Numbered from the stretch's first letter, positions 16,303 through 25,268 are shown. The stretch: 64,000 nucleotides of DNA from Afifellaceae bacterium (GCA_028281235.1 JANQKG010000025.1:62001-126000); one strand, 5' to 3'. The notes: a model not told the origin generated them from the sequence alone. Numbers and translations: made by a program.

Positions 16303-18121
16303 AAACGCTGGCGGCGCGTGACGGCGCTTCCATGAATGCGCCGTTGTCGTGGAATTGCAGCTCCGCAAGGCGTGCGTAAAGCCCCCCGCGCGCAACGAGG
16401 CTTTGATGCGTGCCTTCCTCCACGATCCGCCCTTCGTCCATGACGATGATGCGGTCGGCGCTTTTGATCGTGGCGAGACGATGCGCAATGACCAATGTCG
16501 TGCGACCGTGCATCAGCGTCTCCAGTGCCTCCTGCACCATGGTCTCGCTTTCCGCGTCGAGCGAGCTGGTCGCTTCGTCGAGAAGCAGGATCGGCGCTTC
16601 CTTGAGGATGGCGCGCGCGATGGCCAGACGCTGGCGCTGGCCGCCTGAGAGTGTGACGCCGCGCTCGCCGATGGTCGTATCGTAGCCGTTGGGGAGGGCG
16701 GTGATGAAGGGGTCGGCGTAGGCGGCGATTGCCGCCGCGCGCACTGCCGCTTGGTCCGCATCCAGATTCCCGAAGCGGATGTTCTCCTCGGCCGTGAGCG
16801 CGAATATCGCCGGGTCTTGCGAGACAAAGCCGATGACCTTGCGGATGGCGGCGGGGTCGGCCTGCCTGATGTCGACGCCATCGATCTGAATATTACCGGC
16901 CACCGTGTCGTAGTAGCGCATGAGGAGCGAAAACAGCGTCGATTTGCCGGCGCCTGACGGTCCGACAATGGCCACGCGTTCGCCGGGTCGGATGTTCAAC
17001 GAAACGCCGCGCAGCACCGGCGAGCCCGGCGCGTCGTAGTTGAAGTGGACGTTGTCGAAGATGATCTCGCCACGCGTCGGAGTGGGGAGAGGTTGCGGGC
17101 GCAACGGGCGGGCAATGCGCGGCTTGGTGGCCAGAAGCTCGGCAATCCGCTCCGTTGCGCCGGCCGCCTGGCTGACCTCGCCCCAGACCTGGCTGAGTTC
17201 GCCGAGCGCGCCGGCGGCAAATACCGAATAGAGCAGGAACTGGCCGAGCAGCCCGGCGCTCATCGTTCCGGCAAGCACCGAATGCGCACCCCACCACAGA
17301 ACCGCGACGACGCTTGCAAAGACCAGGAAGATGGCGAACGCCGTCAACAATGCGCGCGAGGCGGTGGCGCGGCGTGCCGCAGCGAACGATGTCTCAATCA
17401 GCGACGCAAATCTGCTGTCGGCCACGCCCTCTAACGTGTAGGCCTGAATCGTTCTCACCCCGCCCACGCCTTCGGCAGCGTAGGCGGACGCATCCGCCAG
17501 CCGGTCCTGCGCCAAGCGGGAGTTGCGACGCACGCGGCGCCCGAACGCGACGATCGGCAGGACGATCGCCGGTATGACCATCAGGATGAGCCCGGACAGG
17601 CGCGGGCTTGTCACGACCATCATGATCGTTGCGCCGACAAAAAGGACAAGGTTGCGAAGCGCAGTTGAAGCGCTGGCGCCGACCGCCGATTTGATCTGCG
17701 TGGTGTCGGCTGTCAGGCGGGAGATGATCTCACCTGAATGCACTTTGTCGAAGAAGGCGGGCGAAAGCCGCATCAGATGAGCGAAGACGTCACGGCGCAG
17801 GTCGGCGACGATGCGCTCGCCGATTGTCATGACCAGGTAGTAGCGGCACGAGCTTGCCAACGCCAACGCGCCGGCTAGCACGATCAGCGTCAAGAAGCTG
17901 CGATTGACGAAGCCGGCATCGGCGTCGGAGAAGCCGACATCGATCATGCCGCGGATGGCGAGCGGAAAGGCGAGCGTGACCATGGCGGCCGCCACCAGCG
18001 CGCCGATGGCGGCGAATGCCCGGCCCCGGTAGCGCGCGACATAGGGCAGGATGACCGCCAGCGCGCGCAGGCGCTGTGGCTCTGTGCCGCTCAGACGCAG
18101 CAATGACTTAGACAATTCCAT
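16301..18121 (-). CDS. ABC exporter, fused membrane and ATPase domains (MsbA-like)
   Basis: The 606-residue half-transporter has six membrane helices in residues 25-310, then an ATPase domain with GPSGAGKST (Walker A), LSGGQRQR (signature) and ILLLDEATS (Walker B), and a C-terminal AHRLATIKSADRI H-loop. This layout matches the lipid A/multidrug exporter group (MsbA, LmrA). It would work as a homodimer in the inner membrane; the substrate is not readable. The start at ATG 18121 (ELSKSLLRL) is chosen on family length, but no clear ribosome-binding site precedes it and the frame is open to 18235. Its stop overlaps a family A repeat. Confidence 0.9.
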   Translation of the reverse strand: MELSKSLLRLSGTEPQRLRALAVILPYVARYRGRAFAAIGALVAAAMVTLAFPLAIRGMIDVGFSDADAGFVNRSFLTLIVLAGALALASSCRYYLVMTIGERIVADLRRDVFAHLMRLSPAFFDKVHSGEIISRLTADTTQIKSAVGASASTALRNLVLFVGATIMMVVTSPRLSGLILMVIPAIVLPIVAFGRRVRRNSRLAQDRLADASAYAAEGVGGVRTIQAYTLEGVADSRFASLIETSFAAARRATASRALLTAFAIFLVFASVVAVLWWGAHSVLAGTMSAGLLGQFLLYSVFAAGALGELSQVWGEVSQAAGATERIAELLATKPRIARPLRPQPLPTPTRGEIIFDNVHFNYDAPGSPVLRGVSLNIRPGERVAIVGPSGAGKSTLFSLLMRYYDTVAGNIQIDGVDIRQADPAAIRKVIGFVSQDPAIFALTAEENIRFGNLDADQAAVRAAAIAAYADPFITALPNGYDTTIGERGVTLSGGQRQRLAIARAILKEAPILLLDEATSSLDAESETMVQEALETLMHGRTTLVIAHRLATIKSADRIIVMDEGRIVEEGTHQSLVARGGLYARLAELQFHDNGAFMEAPSRAASV

Positions 18122-18261
18122 GGTATAGCGAGGAGGAGCAAAGTTCCGGCGGGCGCGCAAGGGGATGGATGCCGGCTTGATGCCGCAAAGCCGCTCCTTT
18201 ATAGACGCCGCCGAGCATTGGGCGCCCGGAACCACGGGCTGGCAGCACGAGATTATCGACG

Positions 18262-18492
18262 ATGAAGAAGGACATCCATCCCGACTACCACATGATCAAG
18301 GTGGTGATGACGGACGGCACGGAATACGAGACGCGTTCCACATACGGTGCGGAAGGCGACACGCTGACCCTTGATATCGACCCGAAAACGCATCCGGCCT
18401 GGACCGGCGGCGGCCAGCACCTGATCGACCGTGGCGGGCGTCTATCGCGCTTCAAGACCAAGTTCGACAGTTTTCTGGGCGAGAAGAAATAG
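18262..18492 (+). CDS. rpmE: 50S ribosomal protein L31, zinc-independent form
   Basis: The 76-residue L31 has the family N-terminus [20 protein letters not shown] and C-terminal [14 protein letters not shown]. It contains no cysteine, so the CxxC zinc site of the zinc-binding L31 form is absent. It is divergent from the ABC exporter gene, with 140 bases between starts. Confidence 0.95.
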   Translation: MKKDIHPDYHMIKVVMTDGTEYETRSTYGAEGDTLTLDIDPKTHPAWTGGGQHLIDRGGRLSRFKTKFDSFLGEKK

Positions 18493-18549
18493 AAGTCGGG
18501 ATTAGGCAGTCGGCAATAGGCAAAAGGCCGGCTTCTGACTGCCGAATGC

Positions 18550-19077
18550 CTATTCGCGCTTTAGCGCGGCCGCCAGGTCGCGAAGCTGCGCGTTGACGGG
18601 ATTATCCTCCGCCTGTGGGACGCCGTCCTCAAGAAAGGCCGCGTCGATACGCTCCACGCGCTTTTGAAGATTGAGCGAGCGTTCAATCAGCGCCCGGAAC
18701 TTGTCGGGTAGGTCGTCCCAGCCCGGTCCGTCGGCGTTGGTGCTGAGCGACTCCAGCCGGATTTTCGTCTTCTCCTCGCGGGCACGCTCAGCCGTCATCT
18801 CGCCCTCACGTACGGAGCGGTGCAGAAGCAGCCACGAGGCCAATTGCATCAAACGCGTGGTCAGGCGCATCGACTCCGTCGCGTAGACGATGGAGGCAGG
18901 ACGCGGCAGGGCGCGCGCGGCGTCGCGGCCGTCCCCGTCGAGATAGTCGGCCGTTTCCTCAACCAGCGCCATGCCCTCCTTGAAGAGGGTGCGGAACGTT
19001 TCGGATTGAGCGTAAGCCTTGCCGAAGGAGATGGGGGCCTTGCGGTCCGTCCTGCGGCGATTGGGTTTGGTTTCCAC
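18550..19077 (-). CDS. DUF1465 family protein
   Basis: The C-terminal 160 residues match the alphaproteobacterial DUF1465 family: APISFGKAYAQSETFRTLFK, ATESMRLTTRLMQLASWLLL and GEMTAERAREEKTKIRL. The frame is open upstream to 19338, but the first about 85 codons are not family-like and run into a palindromic repeat. I place the start at GTG 19077 (ETKPNRRRTDRKAP), giving 175 residues; ATG 19176 is an alternative. Family function is unknown; the conserved Arg/Leu-rich helices suggest a regulatory protein. Confidence 0.75.
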   Translation of the reverse strand: METKPNRRRTDRKAPISFGKAYAQSETFRTLFKEGMALVEETADYLDGDGRDAARALPRPASIVYATESMRLTTRLMQLASWLLLHRSVREGEMTAERAREEKTKIRLESLSTNADGPGWDDLPDKFRALIERSLNLQKRVERIDAAFLEDGVPQAEDNPVNAQLRDLAAALKRE

Positions 19078-19277
19078 GGCTGTTCTTTCGCCGGTGACCT
19101 GATGACGCAACTGATCGATCGGCGCAGCGGTCCCCCCTGTGCCGACGTGCAGTTTTGCGCGGTCTGGGCGCAGCATCAATGCGTTAGTTACGAAATGGTG
19201 AAGAAAAAAGCTCAACGGCTGGGCGTCCGTTAGCCGCCCCGGATGAGGGTCCGGGGCGGGCTTCTTAGGGTTACGCT

Positions 19278-19356
19278 CTAGTGTGGTGGGTTTGAAGTTC
19301 CTGTCATTATTCCAGCGAGCGCAGCATAGGAATTTCAAACCCTAAAACCACACTAG
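19278..19356. repeat. Palindromic element, family D copy 1
   Basis: A 79-base inverted repeat: CTAGTGTGGTGGGTTTGAAG on one side and TTTCAAACCCTAAAACCACACTAG-type sequence (positions 19333-19356) on the other. Its CTAGTGT ends are shared with the second element 13 bases further on. It looks like a miniature palindromic element inserted between DUF1465 and the glycosyltransferase gene. Confidence 0.75.
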
Positions 19357-19369
19357 CTTCAACATCTTG

Positions 19370-19445
19370 CTAGTGTCCTTATCGAATCTGAAGTTCGTTC
19401 GGAGCGGGCTGAATAATGATGCGAACTTCAGATTCGGGACACTAG
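19370..19445. repeat. Palindromic element, family D copy 2
   Basis: A 76-base inverted repeat: CTAGTGTCC, ATCTGAAGTTCG, a central GGAGCGGGCTGAATAATGAT, then CGAACTTCAGAT and GGACACTAG. It is in tandem with copy 1 at 19278-19356 but with different stem sequence. Its last bases supply the TAG stop codon of the glycosyltransferase reading frame. Confidence 0.75.
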
Positions 19446-20368
19446 CTGAGCAGCATCCCGATGGCGCACCGCATCACGTAGCGGCGCTGATTGCCGCGCC
19501 AGTGCCCTGTCAGGCCGCCAAGTCGGCGATGGAGAAAGAACGCTGCGGCTGGCGGTGTCAGAGCCCCGCGTGCCTGGAGGTGCATCGCCACGGCCCGGCG
19601 CCCGGCGAACGCCTCACGCGCCATCTGTCGATAGCGGCGGCCAAGAAAAGGGCGGACGGGCGGCAGCGTCAGAAGCGGCAAGACGCCGGGGCGTTTCGCG
19701 CCGATCACATTGTCGCCGTGCTGGCGGTAGTCAACCAGAGCCTCGTCGATGCGGGCAATCGCGCCGAGACCCGACACCAGAAGCGCCAGCCACCAATCAT
19801 GCAGAAGCTCCGGGGCGTCGGGAAACGGCAGCGCACGCGCAACGGCTTCGCGTGTTGCGACCACACTCATGCCGCTGATGCTGTTGGCCATGAGCAGAGC
19901 AAGCTGATCGAGATAGGGGTGGCGCTCTTCGTAGGTGTTCACGGACCGTGCGGCCACGCGCCCCTCAGCGTCGATGATCCGCGCATCGTGGGTGGACATG
20001 GCGACCGGAGCGTCGGGGAGGGCCGCCACGCCCTTGGCCAGCTTGTCGCGATGCCAGACATCGTCCTGGTCGGCGAACGCGAAGAGGTCGTTCGCGCCAG
20101 CTTCGGCCAATGCTGCTTCAACGCCCCGCTCCACATTGCGCAGGACCCCGACATGCTTATCGAAGGACAGAACGACGATCCGCGGATCGCCGATCCGGGC
20201 GGCTATGGCGGCCGCATCGGTCTCGTTCGGCCCGTCCGGCGCCAGCCAGACACGTACCGATATGTCGGTCTGGTCCAGAATCGAGTGCAGCTGCTGGTCC
20301 AGCCAACTCGGGTTGGGCCGGTAGGCGGGAAGAATGACGTGGACAACGATGCCGGCCTCCCGCTTGGA
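19442..20368 (-). CDS. Family 2 glycosyltransferase with disrupted 5' end
   Basis: The GT-A fold starts within seven codons of the frame opening at 20368: IVVHVILPAYRPNPSWLDQQ, then VRVWLAPDG, a long helix, and FAFADQDDVWHRDKL with the DXD-type metal site. This is like rhamnosyl/galactosyl transferases of polysaccharide synthesis. The 308-codon length is normal for the family. No ATG, GTG or TTG exists in this frame before GTG 20134, which would remove the first 78 residues including the nucleotide-binding strand. An ATG at 20379 lies in another frame. The gene is therefore either frameshifted, misread by one base, or started at a rare codon (ATC/ATT). Its stop lies in a family D repeat. Confidence 0.65.
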   Translation of the reverse strand, partial: SKREAGIVVHVILPAYRPNPSWLDQQLHSILDQTDISVRVWLAPDGPNETDAAAIAARIGDPRIVVLSFDKHVGVLRNVERGVEAALAEAGANDLFAFADQDDVWHRDKLAKGVAALPDAPVAMSTHDARIIDAEGRVAARSVNTYEERHPYLDQLALLMANSISGMSVVATREAVARALPFPDAPELLHDWWLALLVSGLGAIARIDEALVDYRQHGDNVIGAKRPGVLPLLTLPPVRPFLGRRYRQMAREAFAGRRAVAMHLQARGALTPPAAAFFLHRRLGGLTGHWRGNQRRYVMRCAIGMLLS

Positions 20369-20454
20369 CTATCTGCCATAGAATCTACGGGGCGAGGCCT
20401 GATTGAGCGCGAACGCCCGGCGCGTCAAGCGCTTAGGCGCCCGCTTCGCCGGAC

Positions 20455-20482
20455 AAAAAAAGAGCCGCGCGAAGCGGCTCTT
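20455..20482 (-). terminator. Rho-independent terminator after the DUF1192 gene
   Basis: On the minus strand AGAGCCGC-TTCGC-GCGGCTCT is followed directly by a run of seven T. It lies about 145 bases past the DUF1192 gene stop and upstream of the broken glycosyltransferase, which it isolates. Nothing else is visible in the 20380-20627 gap. Confidence 0.85.
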
Positions 20483-20627
20483 AAGAGTTACAGGGAGGCG
20501 TCAAACAGAGTGGGCAAGAGCCACTCGCGTCCATCGCTGGACGGGCGCATTAAGCACCGCCAAAGGTTAATTCCTGGTAAACGCGCCGCGGCTCTTTCGA
20601 ACGATCTCCGTTGAGCGATCGCAGAGA

Positions 20628-20819
20628 TCAGCGCCGGAACAGGGAATCGGCCGCCTTGAGGTGCTTCTCTTTGGCCACAACCTCTCGCTCCAGCCGCTCG
20701 ATTTCCTGGCGATAGAGCTCGACGCGGTTCCTCAGCTCCTCAACAGACAGGTCGTCCAGGTTCTCGCCGGGATGCGCGCTCGGCCGCTTTGTCGGCTGGT
20801 CATCGTCGAGAATGGTCAT
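20628..20819 (-). CDS. DUF1192 family small protein
   Basis: The 63-residue protein starts at ATG 20819 after GGAGGGAGCGCC. The region DDLSVEELRNRVELYRQEIE with a Lys-rich C-terminal helix is the DUF1192 pattern, a short coiled-coil family in alphaproteobacteria with no assigned function. It is divergent from a quinone oxidoreductase gene with 116 bases between them. A strong terminator follows. Confidence 0.85.
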   Translation of the reverse strand: MTILDDDQPTKRPSAHPGENLDDLSVEELRNRVELYRQEIERLEREVVAKEKHLKAADSLFRR

Positions 20820-20935
20820 GGCGCTCCCTCCGGCCGGAGAAGATAGCAGCCAGGCAGGTTCATTGTCAGCGCCTCCAATGGTAGGAGGGCCGCGATAATG
20901 GACCGACGGGGTTCGACCAACGAGGGAGAACGACG

Positions 20936-21937
20936 ATGGACGTGCCGGCGACCATGCGGGCAGTCAGGATTCGCGAGCCCGGGGGACCGGAGGTGCTCGC
21001 TGTTGAGGAGCGTCCGGTTCCTGAGCCTGGCGAGGGCGAGCTTTTGGTGGCGGTCGCTGCGGCCGGTGTGAACCGCCCCGACGTCATGCAACGCGAGGGC
21101 CATTATCCGCCGCCACCCGGCGCGTCCGACGTGCCGGGCTTGGAGATTGCCGGGACGGTGGCGGCCATCGGCTATGGCGTCATCCACTTCAAGGAGGGCG
21201 ACGAGGTTGTCGCGCTGGTGCCGGGTGGCGGCTATGCGGAGTTCTGCACGGCGCATGCATCCAATGCGCTGCCGCTGCCGGAACCGCTGACGCCGGTTGA
21301 GGGCGCCGGCGTGCCGGAGACGACGTTCACTGTGTGGCACAACGTCTTTCAGCGCGGTGGGTTGAGGCGCGATGAGTGGCTGCTTGTGCATGGCGGCACA
21401 AGCGGGATCGGGACGGCGGCGATCCAACTGGCCAAGGCGTTCGGCGCTCATGTCGCCGCCACCGCCGGCTCGGACGCAAAGTGTACCGCGATGACGAAGC
21501 TCGGCGCCGATTGCGTCATCAATTACCGTACGAGCGATTTCGTCGAAGCGGTAAAGGAAGCCTCAGGCGGCCATGGGGCCGATGTGGTTCTCGACATGGT
21601 CGGCGGCGACTATCTGATGCGCAATCTCGATGTGCTGGCCGATGAGGGTCGCGTGGTGCAGATCTCTACGCTGGCCGGCCCGAAGACTCGGATCGATCTT
21701 CGCCGCATTATGATGAAGCGCGCTACGCTGACCGGATCGACGCTGCGAAACCGGCCCATTCCGTTCAAATCGGAGCTGGCGCATTCCATCCACGAGGCCG
21801 TGTGGCCGGTGATCAAGCGGGGCGGATACAAGCCGATCATCGACAGTGTCTTTCCGCTCGACCAGGTGGTGGAGGCACACAAGCGCATCGACGGCGGCGA
21901 GCACATCGGCAAGATCGTTTTGTCGATGAGTGAGTAA
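20936..21937 (+). CDS. Zinc-free NAD(P)H quinone oxidoreductase (PIG3/QOR type)
   Basis: The 333-residue medium-chain reductase has N-terminal GroES-like fold (VNRPDVMQREGHYPPPPGAS, VPGLEIAGTV) and a Rossmann domain with LLVHGGTSGIGTAAIQLAKA near residue 145. No zinc-ligand Cys cluster is seen, as in the QOR/PIG3 branch. This group reduces quinones or other electrophiles with NADPH. It starts at ATG 20936 after GAGGGAGAACGACG. It lies next to DUF1192 and trcR. Confidence 0.92.
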   Translation: MDVPATMRAVRIREPGGPEVLAVEERPVPEPGEGELLVAVAAAGVNRPDVMQREGHYPPPPGASDVPGLEIAGTVAAIGYGVIHFKEGDEVVALVPGGGYAEFCTAHASNALPLPEPLTPVEGAGVPETTFTVWHNVFQRGGLRRDEWLLVHGGTSGIGTAAIQLAKAFGAHVAATAGSDAKCTAMTKLGADCVINYRTSDFVEAVKEASGGHGADVVLDMVGGDYLMRNLDVLADEGRVVQISTLAGPKTRIDLRRIMMKRATLTGSTLRNRPIPFKSELAHSIHEAVWPVIKRGGYKPIIDSVFPLDQVVEAHKRIDGGEHIGKIVLSMSE

Positions 21938-21962
21938 GGCGGCACTACGCCCCATCTCGGTT

Positions 21963-22062
21963 GTCGTCATGCCCGGACTTGATCCGGGCATCCATGCCCG
22001 AGTCGTTCTGCTTGGCGAGGCGCGGCGGAGTGGATTGCCGGGTCAAGCCCGGCAATGACGAC
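21963..22062. repeat. Intergenic palindromic repeat, family C copy 1
   Basis: Outer ends GTCGTCATGCCCGG and CCGGCAATGACGAC are inverted. Inside are two hairpins, CCCGGACTTGATCCGGGCAT and TGCCGGGTCAAGCCCGGCA. A second copy lies at 23752-23852 with a different middle. Such elements are frequent between genes in Rhizobiales genomes. It lies between the quinone oxidoreductase and trcR genes. Confidence 0.85.
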
Positions 22063-22208
22063 ATCAAAGAGGCCGAGGCAGCACCGCACTATTCCTTGCC
22101 TCGCTCGTCCGCGGCGCATATATGATCGGTTGAATTCCCGTCATCTTGACGACGAATGCGGCTTTCCCGGCCGAGAATCCCGGGGGAGCGCCGAAGGAGG
22201 ACTTTGCT

Positions 22209-22916
22209 TTGGCCGCAACCGCACCGCTCATGCCCAAGGCCACCGCCGTCTGGCTGGTCGACAACACGTCACTGACCTTCGATCAGATTGCCGCTTATTG
22301 CGTCCTGCATCCGCTGGAGGTGGGCGCCATCGCCGATGGCGACGCCGCACAGGGCATCAAAGGTCTTGATCCAATACTGACGGGGCAGCTCACGCGTGAG
22401 GAGATTGAGAAGGCGGAGGCCGATCCCAGCTACCGAATGAAGATCTCTGAATCGAAGGTGCGTGTTCCTGAGGTCAAGCGGCGGGGGCCACGCTATACAC
22501 CTGTCTCCAAACGGCAGGATCGGCCGAACGCCATATTGTGGCTGGTGCGCAACCATCCTGAACTGAAGGACGCGCAGATCATGCGCCTGGTCGGTACGAC
22601 CAAGCCGACGATCCAGGCGATCCGCGACCGCACGCATTGGAACTCCGCCACGCTGCAGCCGACCGATCCGGTGACGCTGGGGCTTTGCACCCAGCTTGAG
22701 CTCGACATGGAGGTGCGCAAAGCGGCGCGCGCAGCACCGCCGCCGAGCGAGCCGGAAGGAGCGCGCCTGCTTTCCGCGGAAGAGACGACGGCTTTGCGCG
22801 CGCGCACCGACGAGCCAGCCGAAGGCGAGCCTGCAACGACTGAGAAACCAGCCGAAGAGATCGACGCCGATTCCGTCTTTGCCAAGTTGAAATCCCTGAA
22901 GAACGATCAGGACTGA
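22209..22916 (+). CDS. trcR: TrcR (DUF1013) cell-cycle transcriptional regulator
   Basis: The DUF1013 protein has about 235 residues: MPKATAVWLVDNTSLTFDQI opens the conserved region, with GLDPILTGQLTREEIE, RRGPRYTPVSKRQDRPNAIL and IMRLVGTTKPTIQAIRDRTH, a helix-turn-helix-like part. The family is annotated TrcR, a cell-cycle regulator of alphaproteobacteria. The C-terminal 60 residues are low-complexity and Glu/Ala/Pro-rich. I choose TTG 22209 because AAGGAGG ends 8 bases before it; ATG 22230 and TTG 22146 are alternatives. Confidence 0.85.
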   Translation: MAATAPLMPKATAVWLVDNTSLTFDQIAAYCVLHPLEVGAIADGDAAQGIKGLDPILTGQLTREEIEKAEADPSYRMKISESKVRVPEVKRRGPRYTPVSKRQDRPNAILWLVRNHPELKDAQIMRLVGTTKPTIQAIRDRTHWNSATLQPTDPVTLGLCTQLELDMEVRKAARAAPPPSEPEGARLLSAEETTALRARTDEPAEGEPATTEKPAEEIDADSVFAKLKSLKNDQD

Positions 22917-22979
22917 CCGTGTCGTGGCCCCTGTTGCGGCTCGTGTTGCGGGACGGGCGCCGCACAAAGAGCCAAGGCC

Positions 22980-23726
22980 GTGCCAACCTTCTCATTCCTG
23001 ACGGAGCCGCTGTTTTGGGCGGCGGCATTGGCCGCCGGAGCGGCTGCCCTGGTGCGTGGCTTTTCCGGGTTCGGCGCGGGGCTGATCTTCATGCCCGTAG
23101 CGGCCGCCTGTCTCGGCCCGAAAGCCGCAGCCGGGACGCTTTTCATCATCGACACCATCCTCGTCCTGCCCTTTGCCGCGAAGGCGGTGCGGATCGTCGA
23201 TTGGCGTGAGCTTGCGCCGCTGGCAGTCGGCGCTACGCTGGCCGTGCCGCTCGGTGTGATGGTTCTCATTTACATTGATCCCGTGCCACTGCGCTGGGGC
23301 TTGTCGATCGCCATTCTGGTGTCGGTCGGCGTTCTGGCGGCGGGGTGGCGTTATCGTGGTCGCAGCCGCACATGGCTTTCGGTCCTGGTCGGCTCTCTTT
23401 CCGGCTTCATGAGCGGCTCGGTGCAGACACCGGGCCCGCCGGTTCTTGTCTATTGGCTGGGCCGGCAGGTCGTCTCCGCCACTATGCGCGGCAACGCCTT
23501 CGTCTTCTTTCTATTCACGACGATGCTTTCCGGCACGGCCTATCTTGCCGGTGGCATCATCACGCGTGAGGTGATCGCCTATTCCTTCGCGCTCTTTCCG
23601 ATCTACGCGGCGGGCATTTTTCTTGGTGGGCGCATGTTCGGCCTGGCCAGCGAGTCGACCTACCGGCGCATCGCCTATGCGGTGATCCTGTTCTCTGCGA
23701 TCGTGTCGATGCCGGTGTTTACGTGA
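22980..23726 (+). CDS. TauE/SafE-type (TSUP) membrane transporter
   Basis: The 248-residue protein has about eight membrane helices. VRGFSGFGAGLIFMPVAAAC and GFMSGSVQTPGPPVLVYWLG are the two repeated glycine-rich motifs of the TSUP family, whose members export sulfite, sulfoacetate or similar anions. GTG 22980 is used as start. It may be co-transcribed with trcR (63-base gap). The substrate is unknown. Confidence 0.9.
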   Translation: MPTFSFLTEPLFWAAALAAGAAALVRGFSGFGAGLIFMPVAAACLGPKAAAGTLFIIDTILVLPFAAKAVRIVDWRELAPLAVGATLAVPLGVMVLIYIDPVPLRWGLSIAILVSVGVLAAGWRYRGRSRTWLSVLVGSLSGFMSGSVQTPGPPVLVYWLGRQVVSATMRGNAFVFFLFTTMLSGTAYLAGGIITREVIAYSFALFPIYAAGIFLGGRMFGLASESTYRRIAYAVILFSAIVSMPVFT

Positions 23727-23751
23727 GAGACGGAAGCAGAGCCTACCCAAA

Positions 23752-23852
23752 GTCGTCATGCCCGGACTTGATCCGGGCATCCATTCCTGGGCTGCTCATC
23801 CCGATACGCCGGTTGCGGGGTGGATTGCCGGGTCAAGCCCGGCAATGACGAC
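23752..23852. repeat. Intergenic palindromic repeat, family C copy 2
   Basis: GTCGTCATGCCCGGACTTGA at one end and GGTCAAGCCCGGCAATGACG at the other repeat the arrangement at 21963-22062. It sits between the converging TauE-like and yebC genes, where it could fold in both transcripts and act as a bidirectional end. Confidence 0.85.
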
Positions 23853-23924
23853 AGAGAAAGGATCGATGCAGCAAAGCAGCTTTGGCCCTTTCTCCTTCAT
23901 CCCTCATCGGGGCTCGCCGCCAGG

Positions 23925-24674
23925 CTACGCCGCAGAAAGCTGCTCCAGCGTCGCTTCGTCGACGTCGTAATTGGCGTAGACGTTCTGCACGTCGTCGTCA
24001 TCGTCAAGCGCGGCGATGAGCTTCATCAAGGTCTCCGCCTTGTCCTTGTCGACGGGTGTCAGCGTCTGCGGCTTCCACACGGCGCGGACCGATTGTGCTT
24101 CGCCGAGCGCTGCCTCAAGTGCCTTTGCGACGGCGCCGAGATCCTCAAACGCGGTCTGAATGAGATGGGCGTCGGCATCGCTTGTCACATCATCGGCGCC
24201 AGCTTCGATCGCCGCTTCCAGCACGGTGTCGGCATCGCCGGCCGATGGCGGATAGACGATCTCGCCGACGCGATCGAACATGAAGGCGACGGAACCGCTT
24301 TCGCCGAGCGCGCCGCCATTCTTGGTAAAGTAGGAGCGCACCGCGCCGGCCGTGCGGTTGCGGTTGTCGGTGAGCGCCTCCACCATCAGCGCCACGCCGC
24401 CCGGGCCGTAGCCTTCGTAGCGGACCTCCTCATAGGATTCCGCATCGCCGCCGGACGCCTTGGAGACGGCGCGCTCGATATTGTCCTTGGGCATGGACTG
24501 CCCTTTGGCGGCCTGGATGGCGAGGCGCAGCCGTGGATTGCCGTCCGGGTCGGGGCCGCCTTCCTTGGCGGCGACGGTGATCTCTCGGGCAAGCTTCGAA
24601 AACAGCTTTGAGCGGGCCGCGTCCTGCCGGCCCTTGCGATGCATGATGTTCTTGAACTGCGAATGGCCTGCCAT
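23925..24674 (-). CDS. YebC/PmpR family protein
   Basis: The 249-residue protein begins [20 protein letters not shown], the invariant YebC N-terminus, with [20 protein letters not shown] and NVYANYDVD near the ends. The family was first described as transcriptional regulators (PmpR); more recent work on YebC members shows binding to ribosomes and relief of polyproline pausing. Cytosolic. It is monocistronic here as far as visible, with 186 bases to the GFA gene. Confidence 0.95.
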   Translation of the reverse strand: MAGHSQFKNIMHRKGRQDAARSKLFSKLAREITVAAKEGGPDPDGNPRLRLAIQAAKGQSMPKDNIERAVSKASGGDAESYEEVRYEGYGPGGVALMVEALTDNRNRTAGAVRSYFTKNGGALGESGSVAFMFDRVGEIVYPPSAGDADTVLEAAIEAGADDVTSDADAHLIQTAFEDLGAVAKALEAALGEAQSVRAVWKPQTLTPVDKDKAETLMKLIAALDDDDDVQNVYANYDVDEATLEQLSAA

Positions 24675-24860
24675 GGCCGCGCCCCTTCAACGTCCGGATT
24701 TTTCAGGGTTTCGCACCGATATAAGCCGGCGGCACCGGGGCGTCCAGCGGGAGCGACGCGCTTGCAATGCGGCGCCGGGCGAACCGGCGCGCTTCGCTAA
24801 CCCTTCCTCAAGGGGGAGGTTAGATGCATCGGGCTGACAGGCGGCAACCCAATCTACCGC

Positions 24861-25268
24861 TCAGCTTCGCCCGCGGGTTGTCGCGTCGAACTTGTCCAGC
24901 CCGTCCTCCAGGTGGAGCCAGAAGAGTTTTGACGTCACGTAAGCGTGGCGATCAGGAACCAGATGATCGGCCTCGTCGAACAGGCCGGCGTGAATGTAGA
25001 TCTCACCGGCGAGGCGATCGTCCTCATAGGTCATGGGCGTGCCGCAATCTCCGCAAAAAGCGCGGACGACATGATCGGAGGACTGACGGCGCTTGGGCAC
25101 ACCATCGATTACCACCTGCTCGCTTCGGAAGCCCGCCCAGACGACTGCCGGCGCTCCGGTCTGGCGGCGGCAGTCCTTGCAATGACACCAGCTCACTTGA
25201 AGTGGTTCGCTGCTCGTACTGATGCGAACCGCACCGCAAGAACACCGGGCACGGAGTGTCTCGCTCAC
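24861..25268 (-). CDS. GFA family (glutathione-dependent formaldehyde-activating-like) protein
   Basis: The 135-residue zinc protein has CSCGAVRI near residue 9, WCHCKDCRRQTG near 27 and FCGDCGTPM near 71. These cysteines form the two zinc sites of the GFA/CENP-V fold. The name comes from Gfa, which joins formaldehyde to glutathione; most members have unknown substrates. Its GTG start overlaps the stop of the ymdB-like gene by 4 bases (GTGA), so it is the last gene of the 6S RNA-fcl-ymdB unit. Confidence 0.9.
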   Translation of the reverse strand: MSETLRARCSCGAVRISTSSEPLQVSWCHCKDCRRQTGAPAVVWAGFRSEQVVIDGVPKRRQSSDHVVRAFCGDCGTPMTYEDDRLAGEIYIHAGLFDEADHLVPDRHAYVTSKLFWLHLEDGLDKFDATTRGRS

